Below, piece after piece: positions 34,435 to 46,280 of a stretch of DNA of 64,000 bases (its first letter is position 1; each line of letters starts with the position of its first letter). The notes beneath the pieces were generated by a model that ran no database searches, had not been told where the DNA came from, and worked only from the letters and a program-made list of their open reading frames with translations. Both the position numbers and the translations under genes were made by a program. The stretch is from Rugalucina vietnamica (taxonomy: Eukaryota; Mollusca; Bivalvia; Lucinida; Lucinidae): assembly GCA_964017185.1 (NCBI GenBank), contig OZ024874.1:54787356-54851355 (forward strand). Direction: 5' to 3'.

Positions 34435-36075
34435 TCACCTGAGCCGAAGGCTCACAAGGAGAGCTGATAGGATGGCCATGATCCGTCGCCCGTCGTCCGT
34501 CTTCGTCGTCGTCCACAATCTTCTTCTCTGAAACCACTTGGCCAATCAAGTTGAAATTTTATGTGGAGCCTCCTTGTGTAGCGGCATTTCAAGTTTGATC
34601 GCGGAATCCATGTCACATGACCAATATGGCCGCCACGCCTATATATGGTAAAAACCACTCAAAAATCTTCTTCTCCAGAACCGGCAGGCCTATTCCCACA
34701 GAACTTGGTATTTACCATCAGTGACTCCAGCCCATCAAAGTTTGGCAAAATGATGACCCTGGGATGACCTTGACCTATTTTACGGCAAGGTCAATTTTGG
34801 AAACATAGGCTTTTACATGGGAAAAAGTGAAAACTATTGATTTATTTTTAAATTGCAGTCAGAGACCTGAAAAGAGGTAGATGCAGACAACTAATGGAGT
34901 AGATAAAAGTATGTGATTAAATTAGGTCAAGGTCATCTCTTGACCTTGGCCAGTCTGTTTTGCATACACACTTTTCATACGTCTTCATCTCTGAAACCGC
35001 TTGGCCAATCAAGTTGAAATTTTATGTGGAGCATCCATGGGTAGGGGGAACGAAAGTTTGATCATGAAATCCAAGTCACATGACAAAGATGGCCGCCATC
35101 AGTGACTCCAGCCCATTATAGTTTGATAAAATGATGGCCCTGGGATGACCTTGACCTGTTTTACGGCAAGCTTAATTTTGGAAACAGACTGTTACATGGG
35201 AAAACGTGAAAACTATGGATATTTCGAAAACGATTGCAGCCTGAGACCTGAAAAAAGGCAGATGCAGACAACTAATGGAGTAGATGTAAGTATGTTATTA
35301 ATTTAGGTCAAGGTCGTCTCTTGACCTTGACCAGTCTGTTTTTCATACACACTTTTAAAACATCTTCATGGCGGCCCCCGTGGTCGAGCGGTTGAGAGCG
35401 CTGTTTCTTAATCACTCGATCATCTCACCGCTGTCTCTGGTGTAGGATCGCGCCCCACACTGGCCACATGTGAGACAAGCCAAGTCCTGTTTGCGGGTGT
35501 GCCAGGTGGTTTTTCTCGGGGTTCTACCGTTTTCGCCCCACCTACTGATTGGCCCGTTTCATATGAGCTGAAATTATCTTGAAAGAGACGTTAACCTGAA
35601 TATAAAAAAAAACTTCACCTCTGAAACCGCTTGGCCAATCAAAGTGAAATTTTATGTGGAGCATCTATGGGTAGGGGGAACGAAAGTTTTTTTGTGAAAT
35701 CTGGGTTACATGACCAAGATGGCCGCCACGCCCATATATGGCTAAAACCACTCAAAAATCTTCTTCACCAGAGCCGGCAGGCCGATTTTCACGAAAATCG
35801 GTATGTAGCATCGATGACTCCAGCCCATCATAATTTGATAAAATGATGACCCTTGGATGACCTTGATTTGCGGATCCAGACATTTTTAAGAGAGGGGGTC
35901 CAACCAAAATGGTAAAATATTGTCGCAGACGAGTGGGGGGGGGGTCCAACCCCCCCCCACCCCCAAAAAAATAATCCCAAAATTACCTTTTTAGGTAAAC
36001 TTTTCAGATTCCGGGGGGGGGGGGGGGTTCGGACCCCCGGTGAGCGTTTACAGGACCATTGGTCCTCTGGTTTCA
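34435..36075 (+). repeat. Family G repeat inside giant element copy 1
   Basis: Starts with the hairpin AGCTCACCTGAGCCGAAGGCTCA and ends with GAGCGTTTACAGGACCATTGG and TCCTCTGG. It holds about three G body units and is split by a tRNA-derived SINE at 35371. Poly-G and poly-C runs (35936-35966; 36014-36028) lie near the end. Confidence 0.8.
35371..35614 (+). repeat. tRNA-derived SINE inserted in family G, copy 1
   Basis: Head GCGGCCCCCGTGGTCGAGCG, GTTGAGAGCGCTG, and a box B-like GGATCGCGCCCC. The body has GCGGGTGTGCCAGGTGG, and the tail TTTCATATGAGCTGAAATTA then TCTTGAAAGAGACGTTAA with an A-rich end. The same insertion exists in element copy 2, so it predates their split. Confidence 0.8.
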
Positions 36076-36443
36076 TTACGTGTTGCTAGACGGAATATTT
36101 CCATCGGTATTCTGTTAGACCTCTCCATACACAGAAAAGGAGCGAGGTCACGAAGTGTATCGGAGTGCAGGTTAGCCAGCTGATCAAACGTGCTGCGAAC
36201 CTTGCTTAACCCTAAATTCTGAATTTTAAGCGCGCATACACACTCTAACTCACAAACACACACTCACGCAAACACGTTCCGTAGAGGACTTTGTCTCGCA
36301 GTGGCTCAGTCAGTCGCCTCTTAAATTCACATGGCAAAAATAAATACGTAGTTGATATAAGACAGGTACAAAATGATTTAATAAGAACATTTGACTCGTT
36401 TCGCAGGTTGAGCGCGAGAACGAAACGCCTACAAATGAAAATT

Positions 36444-36677
36444 GAGCCTGTGCGTGAGAAAACCAACAATTTGGGTTCCTACCAGGTCCGACACAAATCG
36501 GGCTGTACAGTCACAAAAGGTTGTTAGAGGCTTGAAATTTTGTAGTAAAGTAGAAGAGGAATTGTACTATCCGAGTGGCGACAACAAAAGCTCTGATCAG
36601 CTTCGCGGTTACCGCGAAGCTGATCTGCACCTTTGTTTTCACCCAAGCATATTGTTGGTTTTCTGATGCAGTGGCTC
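36444..36677 (+). mobile_element. MITE family A, copy 7, with a natural empty site
   Basis: 234 bp between AATT (36440-36443) and AATT (36678-36681). The second giant element has GAAAATTGTTGTC at 43466 with no MITE, the exact uninterrupted target. The element therefore moved after the two giant copies separated, or came with a different source copy. Confidence 0.9.
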
Positions 36678-37239
36678 AATTGTTGTCTTTCCGTTAAACT
36701 GTCTAATTCTGATGGAACAAGGAACCAGAAGTGACCTACCTTTGACACGAAATATTTTCTAAAATCGCATCATATATATATCACTTATCATGTTTGCCAT
36801 TAAAGATGCGTTACTCGTTCAGTGCGAGTCGGATTTACAAATGCTTGGCGCGAATAAAATGCCTTCATTTTAACAGCTTCCAATGCAGAATTCGATTATT
36901 TTAGACACTCGTGTGTATAACTAGGCGTCGCTCGTTCGATAAACCGAGGTCCCGGTTTCGTATGACCATAACTGTTGGTGGGAAAAACCAATATCAACTA
37001 TTTGTTATCGCCATGTGACATTTTACATACTGGCTTATGTATATACGTACATTGGTTCTGCTAAGCTACATTTTCACGTGTTTTTCGTGAACGCACAGAA
37101 AACTTTATACATGTATAAATGGCATGATTTACGATTTGAAACATAAGTTGATCTTTAATTTTATGTGCAGTTTTTATTCTACGCCTTACAACGTTTTGAA
37201 ATATTTCAAGTCATCTCGAGCATGGTCGGTTATCCATAT

Positions 37240-38275
37240 CAGGATAACGTGTCCGTGAATACCCCATGAACCACACTTTTATACAGCAAAACTTTGGTAT
37301 GCATGGGTATACCTATTTTAAGCTCACATGAGCCCTTCGGCTCAAAAAGCGAGCTTATAGGATGACCATGCCCCCGTCGTCCGTCCGACGTCGTCCGTCA
37401 ACAATTTCCAGTATATTCTCCTCTGAAACCAAATGGCAAACCAAAGTTAAACTGCTTGCGGAGCATCCTTAGGAAGGGGGAACGAAAGTTTGCATAAATG
37501 ACCCAGGTCACATGACTAAGATGGCCGCCATAGCTATAAATAGCAAAAACCTTTAAAACAATTTCTTCTCAGAAGCAGAAGACCTATGATTTTGAAACTA
37601 AGTTTGAAGCATCAGGCAATAGTGTTCTACAAAGTTGGTATACATCATAATGCTGGGATGACCTTGACCTATTTTATGGCAAGGTCAACTTAGGTCGCCC
37701 ATGCATTTAAATGGGGAAAATTTGTTAAATGTAATTAAATGGGTGGAAACTCGCGATGAGCATGCAAAGGTACTGAAGATTTATGTCCGTGAAAACATTT
37801 AGTCCCCAGGGGTGTGTCTGCTCCTGCCCGGGGGCTATATACATGCATATGATCAAAATATTCAAACATCTCTGCAACCGCATGGCCGATCAAAGCCACA
37901 CTTCATGGAAAGGGAACGGAAGATTGTATAAATGGCCGCCATGGCTATAAACTGCAAACACCTTTAAAATGTTCTTCAGAACCAGTAGGCCTATGATTTT
38001 GAAACTTGGCATTAAGCATCTACAAATTTTAAACATGGCCTAAATCATGACCCAGGGATGATATTGACCTATTTTACGGCAAGGTCAACTTAGGATGCCC
38101 ATGCATCTAAAAACACAGATTGTGAGTACTCGTTAGAACTGCCTCTGCGAGGCAGTTTTAGCGTGTACCAACAATCTATGTTTTGAGCAAAATAAAAAGA
38201 TAAAAATGTTGAACTGAAAATTTTCATTTTTTACAACTTTAAAAACACTGTATATTGCTTGTTAAGGTTTTGTTA
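37240..38275 (+). mobile_element. MITE family C split by a family G repeat (copy 1)
   Basis: The family C left part (GTGTCCGTGAATACCCC) stops at about 37319. Family G (AGCTCACATGAGCCC..) runs 37320-38105, and the C right part with palindrome GAACTGCCTCTGCGAGGCAG resumes to about 38275. The counterpart in giant copy 2 is 45285-46280. Confidence 0.75.
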
Positions 38276-38465
38276 TGCTAGCGTCAAGATACACGGCACC
38301 ATTTTAATGCACATGTTTAACACATGCTGACAACAGAGCTACATGTACAACACCTTGATCATTCTTAACCTTATGGGCATTTTTTTTATTGCGTCCGGAA
38401 TCGGGCGAGCATAAATGCGCATAAGCTTCCTACTCAATCAGAATTTACATAAATAATAAATTTAA

Positions 38466-38612
38466 TTGGTTTGTTGATTTGAGGTTTAACGTTAATCCAA
38501 CAGCAAAGGTCATATGGAAACGAGACATCAGTTTATAGTATCATCCGACAGACTTAAGGATCCCGGGATCAAACCCGCGGTCCCTGGTTTAAAAGGACGA
38601 ACACATGCCGTT
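38466..38612 (-). repeat. tRNA-Thr-like SINE, reverse (copy 1)
   Basis: On the minus strand, AAACCAGGGACCGCGGGTTTG and ATCCCGGGATCC correspond to the anticodon arm and box B of the SINE at 33141, followed by TATGACCTTTGCTGTTGG. The counterpart in copy 2 is 46446-46625. Confidence 0.65.
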
Positions 38613-38680
38613 AACACTAACTGTTTTCGGCTTGTCAAGCAGCAATGTGGTTTGATAACTGATCCTGCTTGATAAAATCT

Positions 38681-38733
38681 TTTTTTTTTTTTCTTTTTTT
38701 CTTTTTTTTTTTCTTTTTTTTTTTTTTTTTATT

Positions 38734-38764
<31 letters not shown>
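38681..38764. repeat. Long poly-T with few interruptions
   Basis: About 84 bases, almost all T. At the matching place giant copy 2 has a 10-T run followed by about 250 bp of ordinary sequence (46696-46953) instead. Lysine-rich ORFs on the minus strand are artefacts of this run. Confidence 0.85.
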
Positions 38765-38765
<1 letters not shown>

Positions 38766-38799
38766 AAAAAAGCAATATCGCTTTGGCAACAACCATCAC

Positions 38800-39000
38800 C
38801 AAGACAATGAACACTTCGTCGTAGGTTGCTGCCCAATTGATCAGTCTTACAATCACAGGTGACACAAACCAAATTCTGCTTGTGGGTGTGCCAAGTCGTT
38901 TTCTCAGGGTTCTCCCCTCCCCCCCCCCCTCCACCTTGTTACTGATTTATCCATCTCATATGAACTTAAATAATCTTGAACGGGACGAAAATTGTATAAA
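38800..39000 (-). repeat. SINE body fragment
   Basis: CTTGTGGGTGTGCCAAGTCG and CATCTCATATGAACTTAAAT then AATCTTGAACGGGACG match the body and tail of the SINE at 35371, but the tRNA-like head is diverged. The same piece is at 46955-47180 in copy 2. The strand given is uncertain. Confidence 0.5.
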
Positions 39001-39837
39001 AACGAAATTATGATCTGAAATGAGCACGTTCAGACTCTTATCTGTAATCAAGTAACAATAGAATGACCTGGAATCGATACAATTAAATTTCACATCCTCA
39101 CTAAGGTGGGCGTAGTGTAATTCTGGGCCCTGATTAGATTTTAACAGATAGCAAAACTTCTCCGATGTTACTCGCGCCTATAAGAAAAAAAAATGCATTT
39201 ACATTCCATCATGCACGCATGCTTAATGTAAACCATATAACGAGGAATATTCGGGGTCTCACGTGCAAATAACAACTATTTACATACTGGACCTTGGTCT
39301 CGACCGAAAGACGGAGTTACGCGTTGAATTGAACGCGCGGCCCGTTTTACGAGGCGACTGACTGAACCACTACGACATGGAGTGCTTTATGGAAACACTT
39401 TAGCAACTCATAAAAATAATATTGTGTTAGTTTTGTTTTAATCATATTTATTTGAATTCAACCAGGTAAACAACACGCATACAATATCACACAGAATAAA
39501 TATGGATCAAAAAGAAAACTTATGTCTTGCCAAATTAATTTACTACATCGTAACCAGCACACTGGATATGGCTGAATTACTGTTGAAGGTCTACAATAAA
39601 CAAAATTAGTTGTATGGCTTGGCAAAATGTAGCTACATGTAGGATGTTGCCTCCATCGCACTTCGTATGGCATGCAGATGACTGTCGAATGAGCGAAACT
39701 TCGACATCAAGCTGATAATCTGTTTGTAATATAAACCGAATGAATTATGTTCGCTCACGAGACAGCACGTGAAACTGTAGTTTTACATCTAATAAACACA
39801 GATATACATGTATCTGAACATGTACACTGTACTATTT

Positions 39838-40082
39838 GATTTATTGTCTTGCGCATTTTAGTTCAGTTTTACGTCCCTTTCAAGATTATTTCAGCTCACC
39901 AATCAGTAGGTGGGGTGAAAACGTGAGTACCCTAAGAAAAACCACCTGGCACTCCCGCAAGTTGAACTTGGCTTGTATCATATGTGGCCAGTGTGGGGCT
40001 CGAACACACACAAGACACAGCGGTGAGATGAACGAGTGATTAAGAAACAGCGCTCTCAACCGCTCGGCCACGGGGGCCGCTT
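39838..40082 (-). repeat. tRNA-derived SINE in right end of giant copy 1
   Basis: On the minus strand the head reads GCGGCCCCCGTGGCCGAGCG and GTTGAGAGCGCTG, with box B GTTCGAGCCCC and tail CTGAAATAATCTTGAAAGGG. It interrupts the right inverted end. The same insertion lies at 48020-48263 in copy 2. Confidence 0.8.
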
Positions 40083-40680
40083 AGTCATTAGAGGCGGTCA
40101 ACTTATCCTAGCCGCATTATCTGTACCAGCCTTCAGAAAATAAATGTTGACGTGGGTCCGATCCTCTGCCGATTACGATCAAGCTACCGGCTTAAATCGG
40201 TGAAAAGACAAGAAGACTTAGTGAAAAACCTAAACGTGCGGACTGCCTTCTCACTGCACACTTTAATCCACAAATTAACGATTTTAGTATTAAATGCAGT
40301 AGTGCATTTTGTGAGTTTTGCATTTTTTTTCTTTTCTTTTCTTTTTCATTTTCTAAGCTATATTGTCACAGATGCGAAAAAAGGAAGCAATTAAGAATAG
40401 AAAAAGAATTTTTGTCCTAGCAGGACTCGAACCCAGGACCTTTTGGTTTTATTCCATACATGCTACCTACTGAGCTACAGAGTAAGACGTCGTGGACTAT
40501 TTCTTTTTTGCCTGTCTTGTTTAATTGGTCTCCGTTAGGCTATAGGTAGTTTTACCAAGTTATTATATATATCGCCCCTCGTCATCGTCTCAAATATGCC
40601 CTCACGAGTCGTCCCCCATCACACCGAAAATCGTAACCGCACGCGCCAGCAACATTTACGTTCAAAAGTGAAAAATGTCT

Positions 40681-40711
40681 AATATAAGATGTAGCTGAAT
40701 GTTCGAATATT
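40681..40711. other. 31-bp spacer between the two giant elements
   Basis: Starts AATATAAGATG and ends TCGAATATT, leaving AAT next to copy 1 and ATT next to copy 2. It contains no part of either element. Confidence 0.7.
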
Positions 40712-41540
40712 AGACATTTTTCACTTTTGAACGTAAATGCTGCCGGTGCGTGCGGTTACGACTTTCTGTGTGATGGGGGACGACTCGTGAGGGCATATGT
40801 GAGACTAAGACGAGGGACAATATGAAGAATTACACAGTCAAAACTACCAACAGCCCAACGGAGACGAATTAAATAAGACATGCAATAAATGTTATAGTGT
40901 AGGACGTCTATCTCTGTAGCTCAGTAGGTAGCAAGCTAGGATACAAAACGAAAGGTTCTGGGTTCGAGTCCTGGTCGGACCGCTTTTTTTCTTTTCTTTA
41001 TTTGTCTCCCCTGTGACAATAAAGCTAAGGAAATAAAAAAAATGTATTATCAGCTGATTATATTTATTGGCGAATGCAAGAATCAGGAAACGCCCTTGTG
41101 CATAAAATACTTAAATCGTAAAGGAATTGAAGTGCGAGACGGCACCTCACATTGTTGACTTTTAACCTGTTGAAATCGACAGCTGGATCGTATTTGTTTT
41201 GGTAGAAGAGCTGATCTTCGAGCGATCCTCATGTCAATATTTCTTTCTTGGGGACATAAAAATGTTCATATTCTGAAGGCTTGTACAGGAATAATGTGGC
41301 TAGGATAAGTTAGCCACCCTGAATGACTTTAAATGTTTTCCGCGGACGTAAGGCACTAACTCAAATAGTATAGTGTACCTGTACAGACATATGTATATAT
41401 ATAAGGTGTAAAAACTACAGTTTCACGTGCTGTCTCGTGAGCGAACATAATTCATTTGGCATGTTTATACATGTATTTCAAACAGATACTCGAAAGCTTG
41501 GTGGGGTTTATTTGGTTGATATTTCGTTTTGATCTTTTTT

Positions 41541-43098
41541 TAGCTCACCTGAGCCGAAGGTTCACAAGGAGAGCTGATATGATGGCCATGATCCGTCGTC
41601 CGTCGTCCGTCTTCGTCCACAATCTTCTTCTCTGAAACCTATTGGCCAATTAAGTTGAAATTTTATGTGGCGCTTCCTTGTGTAGCGGCATTTCAAGTTT
41701 GATCGCGAAATCCATGTCACATGACCAATATGGCCGCCACGCCCATATATGGTAAAAACCACTCAAAAATCTTCTTCTCCAGAACCGACGGACCGATTCC
41801 CACGAAACTTGGCATTTACCATCAGTGACTCCAGCCCATCAAAGTTTGGCAAAATGATGACCCTGAGATGACCTTGACCTATTTTACGGCAAGGTCAATT
41901 TTGGAAACATAGGCTTTTACATGGGAAAAAGTGAAAACTATTGATTTTTTTTTTTAAACGATTGCAGCCAGAGACCTGAAAAGAGGTAGATGCAGACAAC
42001 TAATGGAGTAGATAAAAGTATGTGATTAAATTAGGTCAAGGTCATCTCTTGACTTTGGCCAGTCTGTTTTCCATACACACTTTTCATACATCTTCATCTC
42101 TGAAACCGCTTGGCCATTCAAGTTGAAATTTTATGTGGAGCATCCATGGGTAGGGGGAACGAAAGTTTGATCATGAAATCCGAGTCACATGACAAAGATG
42201 GCCGCCATCAGTGACTCCAGCCCATTATATTTGATAAAATGATGGCCCTGGGATGACCTTGACCTGTTTTACGGCAAGCTTAATTTTGGAAACAGGCTGT
42301 TACATGGGAAAAGTGAAAACTATGGATTTTTCGAAAACGATTACAGCCTGAGACCTGAAAAAAAGGCAGATGCAGACAACTAATGGAGTAAATGTAAGTA
42401 TGTTATTAATTTAGGTCAAGGTCATCTCTTGACCTTGACCAGTCTGTTGTTCATACACACTTTTAAAACATCTTCATGGCGCCCCCGTGGTCAAGCGGTT
42501 GAGAGCGCTGTTTCTTAATCACTTGATCATCTCACCGCTGTCTCTGGTGTAGGATCGCGCCCCGCACTGGCCACATGTGAGACAAGCCAAGTTCTGTTTG
42601 CGGGTGTGCCAGGTGGTTTTTCTCGGGGTTCTGCCGTTTTCGCCCCACCTACTGATTGGCCCGTTTCATATGAACTGAAATTATCTTGAAAGAGACGTTA
42701 AACTGAATATAAGAAAAAATCTTCACCTATGAAACCGCTTGGCCAATCAAAGTGAAATTTTATGTGGAGCATCTATGGGTAGGTGGAACGAAAGTTTGTT
42801 TGTGAAATCTGGGTTACATGATCAAGATGGCCGCCACACCCATATATGGCTAAAACCACTCAAAAATCTTCTTCACCAGAGCCGGCAGGCCGATTTTCAC
42901 GAAAATCGGTATGTAGCATCGATGACTCCAGCCCATCATAATTTGATAAAATGATGACCCTTGGATGACCTTGATTTGCGGATCCAGACATTTTTACGAG
43001 AGGGGGTCCAACCAAAATGGTATTTCAGATTCCGTGGGGGGGGGGGGGGGGGGTCCGGACCCCCGGTGAGCGTTTACAGGACCATTGGTCCTCTGGTT
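41541..43098 (+). repeat. Family G repeat inside giant element copy 2
   Basis: Counterpart of 34435-36075. It starts with AGCTCACCTGAGCCGAAGGTTCA and ends GGACCATTGGTCCTCTGG. It is split by the SINE at 42477. The poly-G block is longer and the poly-C block is missing relative to copy 1. Confidence 0.8.
42477..42718 (+). repeat. tRNA-derived SINE inserted in family G, copy 2
   Basis: Same insertion point and sequence as 35371-35614, with small changes in the head (GCGCCCCCGTGGTCAAGCGG). Confidence 0.8.
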
Positions 43099-43788
43099 TT
43101 CATTACGTGTTGCTAGACGGAATATTTCCATCGGTATTCTGTTAGACCTCTCCATACACAGAAAAGGAGCGAGGTCACGAAGTGTATCGGAGTGCAGGTT
43201 AGCCAGCTGATCAAACGTGCTGCGAACCTTGCTTAACCCTAAAACAGGACAACAATATTCTGAATTTTAAGCGCGCATACACACTCTAACTCACAAACAC
43301 ACACGCACGCAAACACGTTCCGAAGAGGACTTTGTCTCGCAGTGGCTCAGTCAGTCGCCTTTTAAAATCACATGGCAAAAATAAATACGTAGTTGATATA
43401 AGACAGGTACAAAATGATTTGACTCGTTTCGCAGGTTGAGCGCGAGAACGAAACGCCTACAAATGAAAATTGTTGTCTTTCCGTTAACCTGTCTAATTCT
43501 GATGGAACAAGGAACCAGAAGTGACCTTTGACACGAAATATTTTCTAAAATCGCATCATATATATATATACCACTTATCATGTTTGCCATTAAAGATGCG
43601 TTACTCGTTCAATGTGAGTCGGATTTACAAATGCTTGGTGCGAATAAAATGCCTCCATTTTAACAGCTTCCAATGCAGAATTCGATTATTTTAGACACTC
43701 GTGTGTATAACTAGGCGTCGCTCGTTCGATAAACCGAGGTCCCGGCTTCTTATGACCATAACTGTTGGTTGGAAAAACCAATATCAAC

Positions 43789-44550
43789 AAGCAAATTCAG
43801 AGAATTTATGTCCCCCGCCTTAATTGTTTAGTTACACAAATATATCTGACAATAATGTATATCCAAATCACATGCATTTACTTCATGTCACAGTGTCAAA
43901 CATTAATCTGAGGATTATATTCAATCCACATGCAAATCTTCAAATCATGGTCAGGACATCTGTACAGTTTGAAAAGAATCAGAATAAAACTGAGGGAGGA
44001 GTTTGCACACAAGGTACACAATGTCCATTCACTTTCATTGTATAAATGCCTGAAAAACGACTAAGTTCAAATTGCGAAAAAGTGTCAAAAATTAACCTGA
44101 GGATTATATCCAAAGCACATGCATATCTTCAAAGCATCATCAAGACATCTGTAAAGTTTCAAAAGAATCTGAATTAAAAACTGAAGGAGGAGTTGCGCAC
44201 ACAAGGCACCCATTTTCATTATCAAGGCATTCATTTTCATTATCAAAATGCCCGAAAAATGATTAAGTTCAAATTGCGAAAAAAGTGTCAAAAATTAATC
44301 TGAGGATTATATCCAAACCACATGCACATCTTCAAAGCATGATGAAGACAACTGTAAAGTTTCAAAAGAATCGGAATAAAACTGTAGGAGGAGTTGCGCA
44401 CACAAGGTACATACTCCTATAGGGGGACGGACGGAAGGACGGACGGACGGAAGGACGGACGGAAGGACGGACGGACGGAAGGAAGGACGGAAGGACGGAA
44501 AGCCAAAAACTATGTCCCTCCGCTTTTCTTCGAAAAGGCGGGGGACAAAC
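43789..44550 (+). mobile_element. 762-bp insertion with short inverted ends, absent from copy 1
   Basis: Ends read TTTATGTCCCCCGCCTT and AAGGCGGGGGACAAA. The body is three units of about 200 bp (TCTGAGGATTATAT, CACATGCA-ATCTTCAAA, GGAGGAGTT-GCACACAAGG), then a GGAC/GGAAGGAC run at 44421-44505. Copy 1 has the uninterrupted target CAATATCAACTATTTG (37003). AAC lies at both sides of the insertion, a 3-bp duplication. Confidence 0.85.
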
Positions 44551-44591
44551 TATTTGTTATCGCCATGTGACATTTTACATACTGGCTTATG

Positions 44592-45085
44592 ACGCTGGCT
44601 TACTCAGTCTGTGAGTCCTGGTTTTTGATTCATCAGGATGTTTATCATGATTTATTTGTTTGTTCTTGATGATTCATTGACTAGTTAGAGATTCACCACG
44701 AGGACCGAATAACTAACTAAATGTTATGAACCACTGCAGAAGCTGAGGGTGAGGTTATGGCCATGTAAAACCGGTTTAAGCCCGCCAGTAACTTTGTGTT
44801 ACTGATCGTTCCAAGTCGATACTTCTGTGGTGGTTCTTTTTGTTTTATGTCTTGGTGTTTAAATTTTTTTTTGTGCTGTTGGCGCCTTATGTATGTTTTC
44901 ATATTTTTAGTTAAGTTAAGGTAACTGAGTGGCCACCTATTGGGAAAATAGCTGCCCATTCGGCTTACGATTGTTTCATGGTATAAGTACCTGATTGTTA
45001 GTTTGGTTTTATCCCACCTCGGTTTTTGGAGTGGGAATCTTTTTCTGATTGCGCCTTTTCCTGATCTTTGCCTACTTGTACCTTT
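44592..45085 (+). mobile_element. 494-bp insertion with TTATG target duplication
   Basis: Copy 1 has the empty target GGCTTATGTATATAC. Here TTATG lies on both sides (44587-44591 and 45086-45090). The body has no TIRs. Its right end, GCCTACTTGTACCTTTTT, is found alone at 62139-62166, and a stretch around GGTGAATCTCTAACTAGTC is found reversed at 50400-50570. A fixed right end with variable left end and 5-bp duplications suggests a retroposon (SINE or truncated LINE). Confidence 0.75.
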
Positions 45086-45284
45086 TTATGTATATACGTA
45101 CATTGGTTCTGCTAAGCTACATTTTCACGTGTTTTTCGTGAACGCACAGAAAACTTTATACATGTATACATGGCATGATTTACGATTTGAAACATAAGTT
45201 GATCTTTAATTTTATGTGCAGTTTTTTATTCTACGCCTTACAACGTTTTGACATATTTCAAGTCATCTCGAGCATGTTCGGTTA

Positions 45285-46280
45285 TCCATATCAGGATAAC
45301 GTGTCCGTGAATACCCCATGAACCACACTTTTATAGTCCTTCGGCTCAAAAAGCGAGCTTATAGGGTGACCATGCCCCCGTCGTCCGTCCGACGTCGTCC
45401 GTCAACAATTTCCGTGATATTCTCCTCTGAAACCAAATGGCAAACCAAAGTTAAACTGCTTACGGAGCATTCTTAGGAAGGGGGAACGAAAGTTTGCATA
45501 AATGACCCAGGTCACATGACTAAGATGGCCGCCATAGCTATAAATATCAAAAACCTTTAAAACAATTTCTTCCCAGAAGCAGAAGTCCTATGATTTTGAA
45601 ACTAAGTTTGAAGCATCAGGCAATAGAGTTCTACAAAGTTGGTATACATCATAATGCTTGGATGACCTTGACCTATTTCATGGCAAGGTCAACTTAGGTC
45701 GCCCATGCATTTAAATGGGGAAATAAGTTAAATGTAATTAAATGGGTGGAAACTCGCAATGAGCATGCAAAGGTACTGAAGATTTATGTCCGTGAAAACA
45801 TTTAGTCCCCGGGGGTGTGTCTGCTCCTGCCCGGGGGCTATATACATGCATATGACCAAAATATTCAAACATCTCTGCAACCGCATGGCCGATCAAAGCC
45901 ACACTTCATGGAAAGGGAACGAAAGATTGTATAAATGGCCGCCATGGCTATAAACTGCAAAAACCTTTAAAATGTTCTTCAGAACCAGTAGGCCTATGAT
46001 TTTGAAACTTGGCATTAAGCATCTACAAAGTTTATACATGGCCTAAATCATGACCCAGGGATGATATTAACCTATTTTACGGCAAGGTCATCTTAGGATG
46101 CCCATGCATCTAAAAACACAGATTGTGAGTACTCGTTAGAACTGCCTCTGCGAGGCAGTTTTAGCGTATACCAACAATCTATGTTTTGAGCAAAATAAAA
46201 AGATAAAAATGTTGAACTGAAAATTTTCATTTTTTACAACTTTAAAAACACTGTATATTGCTTGTTAAGGTTTTGTTATG
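45285..46280 (+). mobile_element. MITE family C split by family G (copy 2)
   Basis: Counterpart of 37240-38275. The join lacks the AGCTCACATGAGCC hairpin start (ACACTTTTATAG directly followed by TCCTTCGGCTC), a deletion relative to copy 1. Confidence 0.7.

Larger units (their letters stand above)
33338..40680. mobile_element. Giant inverted-repeat element, copy 1 (7.3 kb)
   Basis: Both ends carry AGACATTTTTCACTTTTGAA (right end in mirror), and the inverted similarity runs from 33338 to about 34115 and from about 39740 to 40680. AAT flanks both sides (33335-33337 and 40681-40683). Each end contains a tRNA-like block with box A TAGCTCAGTAGG and box B GGTTCGAGTCC pointing inward. The interior holds family G (34435-36075, split by a SINE), a MITE A (36444), a C/G nest (37240-38275), two more SINE pieces and no ORF above 100 codons that is not poly-T or repeat. 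No transposase was found; the superfamily is unknown. Confidence 0.75.

Noticed and set aside
35371-35614. tRNA gene (GTGGTCGAGCGG head)
   Set aside because: The head continues into a SINE body and tail and recurs at four places.
36048-36469. Two overlapping minus-strand ORFs (71 and 74 codons) in giant unit 1
   Set aside because: The frames are not kept in the matching part of unit 2 (43100-43590), and no domain was recognised.
38589-38934. Lysine-rich ORFs on the minus strand
   Set aside because: Translations of the poly-T tract.
33338-40680. Possible Polinton, because of AG..CT tips and long inverted ends
   Set aside because: No polymerase, integrase or capsid-type frames were seen, and the flanks suggest 3 bp, not the 6-bp duplication known for Polintons.
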